Part shown: positions 51,787 to 63,699 of the stretch, piece after piece
Layout: every line of letters starts with the position of its first letter
Position numbering within the stretch: the stretch's first letter is position 1
Assembly: GCA_029706075.1 (NCBI GenBank)
Contig: JAINUG010000039.1
Coordinates: 452,001-516,000 of the forward strand
DNA: 64,000 bases
Origin: Aldrovandia affinis
Lineage: Eukaryota; Chordata; Actinopteri; Notacanthiformes; Halosauridae
Reading direction: 5' to 3'
Notes under the pieces: model-generated
Databases searched by the model: none
The model's input: only the letters and a program-made list of their open reading frames with translations
What the model was told of the DNA's origin: nothing
Program-made: the position numbers and the translations under genes

Positions 51787-53771
51787 CACGTGTAGACAAA
51801 TTCTACATAAAAGGAGAGTTGCTCGGCCAAGGAGGATTTGGTGCTGTTTTTGCGGGGACCCGCAAATCAGATGGACTGTCGGTATGACACCCCTTCTATG
51901 CTCTGTGCCACTGAAACACATCCTCCACTCATCTAGTCTCTGACCAAACATGTTGGCCTCTCTGCCCTACTGTCAATTTTGTCATTTTATTATTTCTCTC
52001 TGAGTCTTTCCTTTTGCCTGGAGTCTGTCCAAACTTCATTACTCACTCTTATGAATTAATTTGGTTGTTTCATTCTGCCCAATATTCACATTTCATGTCT
52101 TATTACGATTATCATATGGTGAACTTGGTATTACTATACATTCATCCAGGAATTCATCCTTATTTTTTATCTTTATTGTCACAAATCCATTTCTGAATAT
52201 CACACTGTATCCCTCTCACACACATCTTGTTTTCCTCAGGTTGCCCTCAAATATGTGAGGAAATATGAAAAAGATATGAAGCTGGTAAGTATTTCTTCCA
52301 TAATTTATGGAGAGCCACATTAGTGTTGTAGCTCATGACACAGAAGCTCATTCCGGGAGAACGAGAACTACAGTATTAACCAAATGATGACAGACTTGGA
52401 ATAATGACAAAAAATGTTTTTGCTTGAAGGTGGTCACATCACGATGATAAATAATGTTAGGATCACTCTAAGACTAATTGTTGCTCCTAAAATGAACTAT
52501 TGTTAGCTAATCACAAAAGCATAAAAAGGCTAGAAACATGAAATACTACTACTGCACTCTATGTACTAAGCAAAAGGCATGAGATTTAAAAACAGGACAA
52601 AAAACCTTTTAAAATGTCGACTTTAGCTAGCTAGCACAGCCAGCTATGATACATGCTAATTTGGTGAGATTCTTGTCACAACGTTGCTTGTTGCTTGGCT
52701 GTCATACCAAGTACATATCAGCTCTCACAATACTGTCTGGCATCTCTTCATAGCCTGGAAACGAAGAGCCCCTGCCCAAGGAGGTGGGACTGATAAAGAT
52801 GGTTAACCACCCATCTTCCCATCCCAACATTTTGGAGCTCTACGACTGGTTCGATAGGCCAGCATCGTATGTTATGGCAATGGAGCGTCCAAACCCTGCC
52901 AGGACCTGTATGATTACTGTCAGGAACAGGGGGGTGTCCTCAATGAGGACGAGGCGCGCAATATAACCCGGCAGCTGCTGGGAGCACTGCAGCACTGCCA
53001 TGATCGGGGAGTTGTGCACCGTGATGTGAAGGCTGAAAACATCTTGATACAGACCGACACCAAGGAGATCAAGCTGATCGACTTTGGGTGTGGGGACCTA
53101 CTGAAGGACACCCCATACACTGACCTTGCAGGTGAGTGACAGGGGCAGGTCTTGGGGGGCAGTTCTTGCATCTTAATAGGTGTTTGTGAACTCTGGAGTG
53201 CTGATATTGTGATGCATATGAAGAAATACCCTCCTGGTTATTTTTGCACTTTTACCATGTGAAATTTATTATAGACATCAAATAATATGCTTGATTCCTG
53301 TTGCGTCTTCCTCCGTGTCTTAGTGTGAACTATTCATATCCTGAGAGAACTCATTGTGTAGCTGCCATACCGGAGGGTGTCTGATTTTACTATTGTGTGT
53401 ATCTATCAGGGACCGAAGACTACCTGCCACTAGAGTGGTTTGAGAAAGAGAAGTTCCTTGCGGGCCCTGGGACCGTGTGGTCAGTGGGTGTGATGATGTA
53501 TAACATCGTTTGCGGCGGCTTCCCCTTCACCACCTTCACCAGCAAGGAAATGCGGCACTTGGAGTTCCGTGCGGGGCTGTCAAAAGGTGAGGAGTCAGCA
53601 TGAGAGGGAGGGGCTCTGTTTGAACATGCCCTCTGTGTTCTCTGTCCCATTGCATGTTTTCTGTGTTTCTCTCTAACAGGATTTAAGGACATTGTTCGGT
53701 GTTGCCTGAGGCCTCGGGCAGAAGACCGACCCACCCTGGAGCAGCTGCAGCAGCACTCCTGGCTCTGCTAA
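51787..53771 (+). pseudogene. Pim-like serine/threonine kinase, 5'-truncated, frameshifted
   Basis: Exons 51787-51881, 52240-52284, 52754-53131, 53410-53586 and 53680-53771 (TAA stop) cover a whole kinase domain: glycine loop GQGGFGAVFAG, lysine VALKYV, alpha-C glutamate PKEVGLI, Pim-type hinge MERPNP, catalytic loop HRDVKAENIL, LIDFGCGDL, VWSVGVMMYN and RPTLEQLQQHSWL. The proline-bearing hinge and the activation segment (LLKDTPYTDLAGTEDY) place it with Pim kinases. Two defects: no start exon is found upstream, and exon 3 loses one base around 52888-52896 (after MERPN), shifting the frame. All other splice phases agree. The break is in a short C run and could be a sequence error. A related gene starts at 59.3 kb. 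Confidence 0.9.
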
Positions 53772-56010
53772 TTGTCCTAAGACTCGGTTACCGAGTGTGG
53801 AAGTACCCCATTACTTGCTGACTACTAAAGTATATTTGACTATGGCTGGAAGGGCGGTGCATAATTGGCTGTTGCGTCACCCAGAGCTTCAGTAGACGAG
53901 AAATTCACACATGAAATTAATTTTCTCCTTTCTCAAATTGTGGAATTAATGTCATACTTGATAGAGTACAAGATTGTCAGCAGGGTACTGTCCACCTTAG
54001 GTAGGGTTTCATTTAGCAGGCTGCAGAATGATAACCAAACAAGTTATTAGCAAAGTTATTTGTTATTTGTAAGCTGGTCCTATTGGTGCTAATCTTCATT
54101 ACTTTACAAAAGGACCAGCTTACAAATATTTGGAAAAAATATGTTTTCTGGAGATTTTCTGATTTCAATTCAGATCCCTCAAAGAAAAACGGCATGGAAT
54201 GTGGGAGCCGGCTATGACACCCTGGGAGCTCAGGAATCAGGGTGGAGAGTCGGTGATGACATCATGAAGGATGTTCAGCACAGATGGCAGGAGATAAAAG
54301 GATCCAGGAGGAAATCTTGCAGTGCATCAAGACTTCAAGTGCCCGATTGACCAGGAATTTCTTTTGGGTGATAAGATGGAGACAACCCTACTGAAATTAA
54401 CCTTGCTTTAGCCCACCAACTTTGCTGGTACAATTTTCCAGGAGTTCAACTCGATCGCATTTTTTTATGGGTCAGGGAATAATTTTCCGGATTTTTCTCA
54501 TATTTGCAAAGAGTTTTTTTCTGGTTTTTCGATTCCCTCTGGAAAATGGCCACTGTAAAGCGGCGTGTGACAAACTGCCCGTAAATGGTGCTATTGTGGG
54601 GTTGTGTTTGTTCTGAATGAACACAATACATGGCAATTGACCTGTATGATAAAAAAAATATGATATAGTGCATAATGTTAATAGCGTATAATAGAGTATA
54701 ATAAGGTATAATATGTATATAATATTGCATAGCTAAAGCCACCCTTGCCTATTACGGATTAATTCAGACTATGTTGAAATCCAGTGCTTTAAATAGGATG
54801 AGCCACAGTGGCAATCATATTGTGCATAGGTATGCTGTACATGTAAATAAATCATTTTTGCTTAACAAATGAAATTTTCTCATGTTTTACTTTCATTCAA
54901 AATCAATGACACTTCTCTGTTTTAATGGGAACTGGTCAGCTAATTAATGGTGTCTGGCAAAAGGGGCAGGCTACTGATTGGGACAAATTATGGCTGGCAA
55001 GAAAGGTGAGTTTTGGAGAGAAGCCCTAGGGTATGGGAGGTGGATCCTGACAAAATATGGACTGGTGTGATGATGGAGGTCAATAATACCACAAATGATA
55101 ACCTGAAGGAGGTGACCGATGTGTCAGTAGAGGCCAATGAAATGCCAATTGATACACCTCATTGACACTCCTAGGCTAGTCACCCACTGGGATTCCTAGA
55201 CAAGTCACTGACACCCCTAGGGAAGTCACTGCTTATACAGGTGACTGGCAAAGCTAGCAGAGGCAGCAGATAGGCCTGGCCTCACCTTAAGAATGACTAT
55301 GACTCTCCTAGCCCGGGCTAAGGCCAATTGAGTCTGAGTGTCACCCCGGGTTACCAAAGTGTTGACTTTATTTTGGCAGTTACCTGTATGTCGCTGGGGA
55401 GGGTGAGAGAAAATTGCATTGGAGATATTTAAGTGAACCAAATCTACAATCACATGTAAATCATACCACAGTACTACCTTTCGTTCACCCTCAAATCATT
55501 TCAACTATATTTGTTTTACTGGCACGTAAAGTATTTGTTTCGTACAGCAGTGATATAACTAAGTTAAATAAAATAGTGCAAGCAGTATAATTATAAAACA
55601 TATTCATAAGTGACGATAATAAACTTGGGGATAATCCCAACAAACACACAAAGTTGTCACTATGTAGCAATAAAAAAACAATGTTTTTATTCCTGTGAAA
55701 AAAAAGGAAAAAAAATATATATATATATACAGTATATCCCAGTAACACACCTGCCTCTACTCAGCACATAATTAAGCACATAGAGCATGCACAAAGCACA
55801 GCAACGTAACACAAATAAGACAGAAAGTGCTACTGGCATACTGCAATCTGGACGGATTTGTACTTAACGCCAACCAACATGTACTTTCAATGTGATTACT
55901 ATTTACCTGGATACCATGGTAGTGGTAGTGTGTGTTATTTTATTTTTTTAAATACATTTTTTAAAAGATTTTTTCCAGTTTTTCTCCCAATTTGGTAGCC
56001 AATTGCACCC
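53772..56010. other. 3' flank of kinase copy and spacer
   Basis: An AATAAA at about 54848 could end the kinase transcript. 54045-54120 contains a short inverted repeat around AAGCTGGTCCT / AGGACCAGCTT. A poly-A/(TA)n stretch lies near 55700-55735. No gene is supported. Confidence 0.45.
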
Positions 56011-56014
56011 TCTA

Positions 56015-56360
56015 CTTATTTAGATTAACCCTCCCCACACAGGTCCGTCGCATAACTACTTGAGGCAAGCCAATTCTCCGTGGGCAGCGACCTCCGCTTT
56101 TCCTCCGAAACGGAGCTCGCCCACCCACCCACGTTCTGGAGACTCCCTTTCTGTGCTTCTCAGCGGACCCGAGCCGGCTCTCCCTCCCCCCTTCCCCTGG
56201 GGCGGACAGCCAAATGCCACCCCCGGCTCGGGCTGACGACCAGGGCCGGTCTGGTAGAGACGCGGGTTCCGAACCGTGTCCCTGACAGGCCGCGCACACC
56301 ACACCGGACCAGCCAAATTTTGGTGCGTTAGACCGCTACGCTATCCGTCACCCCCTGTGG
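56015..56360 (-). mobile_element. tRNA-derived SINE, copy 2
   Basis: On the minus strand the head reads GATAGCGTAGCGGTCTAACG with B box GGTTCGGAACCC, then the same GC-rich body as 34400-34685 (CCCTGGTCGTCAGCC, GAGCCGGCTC). It is better preserved than copy 1. Confidence 0.75.
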
Positions 56361-59280
56361 CCTTCTGTTTGGACAGATCCAAACATCGTCTTGTAATATC
56401 ATAATATCTTGAGGAAAAAATTACTCATCACACCATATTTCTTTCTTCCACTGCTCAGAAGTCCAAGTTTTGTGCTCAGGTTATGCATTGTTGTGCATTT
56501 GGCCTTGGTTACAAGCGGTTCTCCAAATGGCAGCCCTACCATAAATATCAGCTTTGTGAAGCTCACAATGTAGTTTTATTTTAGACTAGGTCATGGAGGT
56601 GTCGATTCTGTGGTAATTATTGGGGTCATTTTGTGGTTTTTAGAACCTGTTAGGTGTCTGTCTATCTCTGTGGGTAAGTTTCAACTTGCGACCACTGTTC
56701 CTCTTTCCAGATGCAGTTTTTCCTTGTTTGGGGTATGCCGTCAGGACTTAACACCGTTCCCCTTGACATATTAAATCATTTTGCAGTTTCTTTGACTATT
56801 TATTTTAATTAGTGAATGAAAAATAAGCCAAGCTTCTGGTCCTGCTGGTGGAGTGTAGCCAGGCCTCCACTGAATTTTGGGCACATAGGAGTACATGCCA
56901 CACCCTTAATTTCACAGTCAGTATGTTTCCACGTTTTGGTATTGTCATTGTGCTTTACCTATTTACAAAAAGTGATTGCACTACTGAATATCCATTCACG
57001 TTTAAATGTATATCTTTGTCATATATCTATATCCATCTATGTACATCAGATGAGACACACTGAGTATTGAACCGAGTATTATTATTATTTATGTACAATT
57101 CTAATTAGCCTGACAGACAATAACCGGTAAAGACAGAAAGTGGCTATTAACCTTTTTTTAAAACATGGTTGATAAGCCAGACTCTAATTGAGGGAGAGAT
57201 TAACACATTCTTTTCCTTACCGGTGAGGAGTAAACCAGCAGCCACTGCCACACTCTCCAGCCCAGCTGAGCCCGATCACTCAGATGTGACTGCCTCTCCA
57301 TTGCAAGGTCAATATACATGTACATGCATCCCTCCTTTATTCATTGTGAAAGTGATTTACAGTTGTGTGAAGGGTCATGTTTTTGTTTCACCTTATTACA
57401 CCAATGCAAGCTTACCAACGTTATCTTAATTGGTGTATCAACAAGTGAACGTAAAAACTTTACTGAGGTAAAAAGGCGTATACGTTTTTAGCTATTTGAA
57501 AGCTTTGTTAAATATGTGATAGTTGCTATAAACCTTTTTTTTGCTAGCTAGCTAGTTCTCGCTAGCAAAGTTTCTAGACCGTAGCAATAGCCTACTTTAG
57601 GGTGGCCTTTGCCAAAACCCCAGAATGGAGGACATTTAATATATAATTATATGACCAATTTAAAATCATAACCTATACAAACTAACTGAGATTGAAAATA
57701 TGTACGCACGATAGCTCAATGGTCTACTTTTGGTGATGCACTTTTGCATGATAATCGTCTTTTCCACTCTGGGTTGTATGGCGTCTACACAAGCGACTGT
57801 TAGCTGGCTGAACACATTCCAAAACAACACAAGCATAACCACGTATTTACACGAAAACTAGCGGGACAACTAACCGCTAGCTAACTACACACAGATATTT
57901 ACAAGTATTTACAAGCACTTAGCAACAAGCTACGATAGCCGGGGTAAGATCGCCACAATATGAACGTAGCTAGCTAGTGATTTAACGTTATTTTTGTCAC
58001 AAATTAACTAACTAGCCTGCTAGTTAGCTAACTGTAGCTGAGTTGTCACTTATCTAACATAGTCAGCTAGCTGAAATTCTGACGTTACTACAGCAACATA
58101 GCTATGTATCAACTATGCTAGCAACAGCTATCTAGTTAACTTGGTGATGGAGATGTAGGCTACGTTTGATTTTTGTTTTTAGGGACTGATCATGTCACCG
58201 ATCATTGATGTTCTGGCAATGACAGTTGACTGAAGCCAACAAGTGTCACGAGCAAGAAGTTACTTACCACGAATAAATACAACTCAGTACATGTTGTAAA
58301 TATCATTGACTTTATTGTTGACATTGGGCAACAAAGTCATTAACAACAAAACGTAACGTACAGAGTCATATTTGGAGCGAATTAAGTATTATTGCTATGT
58401 AGGCTACTCAAGTAATATGAACAAAGCTACTTTGCAACTTGTAAACTATACTAGCCCAACTGAAAATGTAAAACTACAGTAACATCAACAAAGCACTTGA
58501 AAACGTAAATTTAACTAACTAACTTAGCTATAAATAAAACGCAGCAATGGCATAAAACTATGAACATAAGTTACTGACTGGAGGTGGCTTATCGTTAGCC
58601 GCGAAATCGCATCTTAAACTGAAGATACATATATGTATTTTTTGTCTCGTGTTTACTTACTATGTTAACCAATATCAGCAACCTTTCAACACACAACCCT
58701 AATAAGCTCACGGGCATCTACCACCAACGCCGTTGCTTCAATGTAACCTGCGCCAGAAGTATTTCTAAGGTCAGAAGAGTGGTGACGTCTAAGTACAAGT
58801 GCATTTCAAATGTAACAGATTTTAAGCGTTCTGCGTTCTTGCACTCTCGGTGCAAACAATAAATACGCACGGATAACTAGAGCCGAATACCTCATATTTA
58901 TTCCCAACTGAATCACCCCCATCCATCCAACAACTAGGCGTAATAAGTCTAATTTAAGAGGACACCTTCCAAGTCCTCCGCCAGAAAATAAATGGTTATG
59001 AAAAACAGATTGAAAACCGTGAAAATATTTGTAGGCAGTTTAAATACAATCAATTCTGATTATGAAATGACAACAATTTAAAATGAAAAAACACCCTATA
59101 GCTTGTTTAATACATTATAATTAAATCGTTTTTGTAGCAATATTAGACTGAATGTAGGCTATTTATTTTTTGGTGAAATCAATTACGTCATTAATACATT
59201 CGAATATCAAACTGAATATAAAATCGAAATCAAACGGGTATTGGACGTGTTTTGTGACGTCACAGAACACACTTTGTAGA
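56361..59280. other. Spacer between kinase loci
   Basis: 57388-57598 is a stray copy of the 37.26-37.46 / 43.33-43.55 kb block. The rest contains many GCTAGCTA words and AT-rich DNA. An open stretch at 57220-57310 (SLPVRSKPAATATLSSPAEP) has no homology I can name and is not called. Confidence 0.4.
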
Positions 59281-59287
59281 AGAATGG

Positions 59288-59295
59288 TATAAAAG
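59288..59295 (+). promoter_or_regulatory. TATA box of the second pim-like gene
   Basis: TATAAAAG, about 123 bp upstream of the ATG at 59411. Transcription would start near 59318-59325. The first exon that follows has an ATG and a good GTAAGT donor, so this is a plausible core promoter. Confidence 0.6.
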
Positions 59296-59410
59296 AATAA
59301 AATTCAGTGCTCTTTCATTGCATTTTTAATGCACTTCTAATAGAGAAACTTCGTTTAATCTATTGGTTATAACTCATTTAATCTAGGGATTATTTTAATT
59401 GAAAAGAACC

Positions 59411-62400
59411 ATGCCTAAATGGAAGAAATCATCAAGTAAGTGTTTAATAATGTGAAGTGGGTCATATCTTTTTTAAGCTGAGTTATTTATGGAATTTAAG
59501 AATAATAGTCTATTACATTGTCTAAATTCTAATAAAAATGTTAACAATATAGGTACATGTTATCAGATTGATATAGGGAATTGGGGGAAACAATGAATCT
59601 AGTAGTAAAATTGGAACAACTCTGATTACGGACTGTGCTGTGTGTTCTTGCTCAGTCTCGGAGAGAGGTCAAGCGATTGATCCAGAGGCAAATGGAGGAT
59701 GGCGGATGAAGAGATTGGGAGCGCCCTATGATGTTGGGATTATTTTGCGTAATCGCGGTCCAAAGCAGGAGAGCCGCCAGCCCTATGGGGATAATGTGGG
59801 CATCCCAAAGGGAAACCCTACGATCGCACACAAAAAGGTTAGGATGACAGCCAAATTAACCACATGGGGGAGTCAGAAGCTACTGCACAGATGTACTGAT
59901 CTCTTCCTCATGGGCAGTCAAATGATCTGATGGCCTTATTATTAAAAAAGAAAATAAATTATGTATATAGAATATTCAAGGCAAAAATGTTCCTATTATT
60001 ATTATTATTATTATTAATAATAATAATTAATTAATATTTAATATTCATATAAAATTAATAATAATAATAATAATAATAATACCATTCCAGAGAATGTTAT
60101 TTTTTCAAAATATCCAATCCACAAAATACAATATTACCAGGAATTTAAGCAGTTCTTATGTGTAGAATATACTCCAGAAATGTGGTGGCACCAGTCAGTT
60201 TAAAGTACGTTGATATGGAGTCAAGATTAGTTTGCATAAATTGACACTTTCTATACATGACTTTAATGTTGAACTGTAATGTTTTGTTTAAAAGGATGTT
60301 GATTTAGAATGTGATTGTTTACGTTAAAGTCCAGCATAGCAAGTAGCAAAATGTTGGAAAACAAGTAGCAAAAACACCCTTTTAAAGCTTTTAATACAAA
60401 TATTAGTTTTAAAAAAATTCTTTATTTTCATGTCAGCAGTACTTTAACCCCATGTTGCTTTAACAATTTGACCTACTGATCTTGTAATGATATTCTTAAA
60501 TATATTAAGGGAGCTGTGCCTGTTTTTGTCTAATTAGGCTTTTTGAGAACGTTACCTTCCATTTTTTATGATAATGCAAAAAAATATGAAAGACATGTCT
60601 TTGAAAATGAGCCATATGCTGTGCAAAAGTGAACAGAACATAACAGAATGGGAGACTCAAGACTATACTTATGCACGTGTATCCTTTTCAGCCACCAAGA
60701 GGAGAGCTGAGGAAACTACTCCAGACGTGTGCAAGAATGTGGGGCAGGAAAAGCTGTTGCCACCCTGTGTTGAGGAACCAGGCATGTTGATTTATAATGT
60801 GATTGTTTACGTTCAAGTCCAGCATAGCAAGTAGCAAAATGTTGGAAAACAAGTAGCAAAACACTTGCTTGAAATACAAAAACACCCTTTTAAAGCTTTT
60901 AATACAAATATTAACCTTGTTCGCTAAAATGCGCTTTTCTTTTGGTTTCGTGTTATCCAGCCGGGTCGACTGGTTCGTGGGTTACTACTGGTTCTTTTGG
61001 CTAACTGCCTTTCACGTTTTGGACATAAAGAGTTTTGGGTTAAGGTCGGTTCATTAAACCATTTAATTGTACCCACATTTGAAACTTCTCTCGTGTGTAA
61101 ATTGTACCCGCATTTGAAACTTCGCTCGTGTGTAGGAGCGATTGGTTAAGTTTCTTTTGTTGGGTCGCTGAGGCTGTTTTCGGGTTTCAATTTTGTTCTG
61201 GCGGCTTTGCTAGCCTCCTGCGTTTTCATACGCTCAGACCTATTTTCATAACCTTTAGTTCCTACATTTGAAACTCACTCGTGGTTAGGAGTGTTCCACT
61301 AGTTTCATTTGTTCAGTCGTCTAGGCTGTTTATGGGTTCTATTTCATAACCTTTAGTTCCTACATTTGAAACTCACTCGTGGTTAGGAGTGTTCCACTAG
61401 TTTCATTTGTTCAGTCGTCTAGGCTGTTTATGGGTTCTATTTTATAACCTTTAGTTCCTACATTTGAAACTCACTCGTGGTTAGGAGTGTTTCACAAGTT
61501 TCATTTGTTCTGTCTGATAGGCTGTTTACGGGTTACTTATTGTTCTGGCGGTTCTCCTAGCCCTCCTGCGTTTTCATACGCTCAGAACTTTTATAACCAA
61601 TTTCTTTGTCTCTTACGAATAGAAACCTTGTTCGCTAAAAATGCGCTTTTATTTTGGTTTCATTTTGTTCAGCAGATCTCCTGGTATAGGTTTTACTCTG
61701 TGGTTCTGTCGGTCCCCCTTAACCGTTTCGAGTTTTTGCGGACATCAGATGTGGGTCTTGTTGTGCCCTGCTGTCTGTCGATCCCCCCTAACTGTCTCTT
61801 AGGCTCCTGCGTTTTCATACGCTCAGACCTTTTCGCCACCATTTAATTGTACCCACTTATGGAACTTCTCTCGTGTGTAAATTGTACCCTCTGGGTCGCT
61901 GAGGCTGTTTTCGGGTTTCAATATTGTTTTGGCGGCTTTACAGTTTTTGCGGATGCCAGATGTGGGTCAACTTGTGGGCCCTGCTGTCTGACGAGGATGT
62001 CGGATGTGGGTCCAGTCGTCCTGCTGTTCTGCCGGTCCCCCCTAACCGTTTCGAGTTTTCGGACGTTCAGAACTAGTGGGTCAGGTTTTACCATGTTATC
62101 TTGTGGGCTCTCCTAGCTCTTCCGCGTTTCCGGACGCTCAGTATTTTTGGTTATGTCCAGTCTTAATAATTAATTACTGGTGTCTTACTAAAAAACCCCT
62201 TTTAAAGCTTTTCATTTGGTTTTCGTGGGTTCAGTCGTTTAGACTGTTTTCAGGTGATAACCTGGTTCTGTTGGCTTCCCTAGCCTTTCACATTTTGGGA
62301 GGTTCAGAATATTCGGTTCAGGTATTTACATAATCCTTATTTAATTTGTACCTTCATTAGAAACCTTGCTCGTTTGCTATGGGCTTTTTGTTGGGTTTCG

Positions 62401-63380
62401 GTTGTTCAGTCACTTCGACTGTTTCGGGTTGCAATGTGGTTCTGTGGCTCTCCTGGCCTTCGCGTTTTCGGACGTTCGGAACTTTTGGGATTATGCAATC
62501 TAATTAACATGTTTACTGTACCCATTATAAGAACCCTGCTCGCTATTAAGCGTTTTTCGTTCGGGTTCATGTTGTTCAGCCTGTTGGGCTGTTTTTGGGT
62601 TTCATTCATGTTCTCTCGGCTCTCCTAGCCTTTATTTTGGGATACTCGTGTCTTTATTTTACGAACTTTTAGTTGTAACTATTATAAAGAACCTTGCCCG
62701 CTAGGCGGTGCTTTGATTCAGGTTGCTTTTGTTCAGTTCGGTTGGACTGGTTCAGGTTACTAACTTGTTCGTTTGGCTATCATTGCCTTTACGTTTTCAG
62801 ACACTTGGAGTTACCACCCGGTGGGTGTGGTTTGCGTTCATCCCTAATTATCTTCCCTATTCTCTGTTTTACAGAGCTAGTGGTTAGACGGAATCCGTCT
62901 AACTTTTAAATATTGGTAAAAATGTTTTTATTTATTTTGATGTCAGCAATACTTTAACCCTGTGTTGCTTTGACAATATGACCTACTGATCATGTAATGA
63001 TATTCTGAAATATATTAAGGGAGCTGTGCCTGTTTTTGTCTAATTAGGCTTTTTGAGAACGTACCTTCCATTTTTTATGATAATGCTAAAAAATATGAAA
63101 GACATGTCTTTGAAAATGAGCCATATGCTGTGCAAAAGTGAACAGAACATAACAGAATGGGAGACTCAAGACTATTCTTATGCACGTGTATCCTTTTCAG
63201 CCACCAAGAGGAGAGCTGAGGAAACTACTCCAGACGTGTCCAAGAATGTAGGGCAGGAAAAACTGTTGCCACCCTGTGTTGAGGAACCAGGAAGTAAGAA
63301 AGAGCCAGAACAAGAGAGCCAACAGACCTATGGGAACAAATCCTCCTTAAAGGCCAGACGCATTAAGAGCACACGAAAAG
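59411..63380 (+). CDS. Second pim-like kinase gene, N-terminal exons (partial)
   Basis: Proposed exon 1 is 59411-59435 (MPKWKKSS, donor A/GTAAGT, phase 1). The next good exon is 63201-63380, in phase 1, out phase 1, reading KRRAEETTPDV, then KLLPPCVEEPGSKKEPEQES and ARRIKSTRK, ending in donor G/GTTAGG. It is basic and disordered-looking, like the N-termini of fish pim-like kinases. Its exit phase fits the first kinase exon of the copy at 51787. The window ends 63843-64000 in the block that lies just before that kinase exon, so the kinase domain should start about 76 bp past the edge. Link to the kinase is inference from phase and paralogy. Confidence 0.62.
59656..59837 (+). CDS. Possible alternative exon of the second pim-like gene
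   Basis: Acceptor TTGCTCAG, then ISERGQAIDPEANGGWRM, PYDVGIILRNRGPKQESRQP and a GTTAGG donor. The second half resembles the end of exon 63201-63380 (PKQESRQPYG against EQESQQTYG). Entry phase fits exon 1, but the exit phase is 0 and does not fit the next exon. It may be alternative, terminal (stop at 59928-59930 if unspliced) or a decayed duplicate. Confidence 0.4.
59995..60085. repeat. (TTA)n / (TAA)n microsatellite
   Basis: ATT repeats followed by AAT repeats, so the tract can fold back on itself. Confidence 0.8.
60297..60912 (+). repeat. Intron-exon duplication A-B-A' with broken exon copy
   Basis: Segment A (60297-60405) recurs as A' (60785-60913). Segment B (about 60415-60782), which contains the exon start CCACCAAGAGGAG at 60692, recurs as B' (62928-63292) with few differences. 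The exon copy in B loses its donor because A' begins inside it, so only B' keeps a usable exon. Confidence 0.85.
60913..62907. repeat. Array of diverged hairpin-bearing repeats
   Basis: About 2 kb between A' and B'. Units of roughly 98-190 bp share the order: GAAAC(C)TT, hairpin 1 (CACTC..GAGTG type), GTTTCATTTGTTCAG, hairpin 2 (CAGTC..GACTG type), GTTCTG, hairpin 3 (GGCT..AGCC) and hairpin 4 (GCGT..ACGC), then CTCAGAAC. Three 98-bp copies at about 61240-61530 are nearly identical; the others are strongly diverged yet keep the stems. A perfect 21-bp palindrome (62883-62903) closes the array. It is not coding and I do not know the family. Confidence 0.75.
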
Positions 63381-63699
63381 GTTAGGACCACAGCATTGTG
63401 CAGATCACGCACTACTGCAAAGCAGCTCTGCTTTCTTGTGTTTCCATTGAAACTACAATGGACTGTTTAGAGTCCCATTAATACTGACTGTATAATACCC
63501 AGGCATCTGTCCACGGTACCACCTTTGTCTTAGGACATCTTGAGTTATGGTACAATTATATCTGACTTGAGACATTCGTGTTTTTCAAGTAATCTCAAAA
63601 CATTTTAAGATGCACTTTCAAGAACGTCATCTGGAAACATTTCATGACGTGTCTTCAGATATAAATAAAAAGAAATACCTTTATTAGAAGTATTGGTTC

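Noticed and set aside
57169-57429. 86-codon plus-strand frame (SLPVRSKPAATATLSSPAEP)
   Set aside because: Proline/alanine-rich with no recognisable homology and it runs into a duplicated non-coding block.
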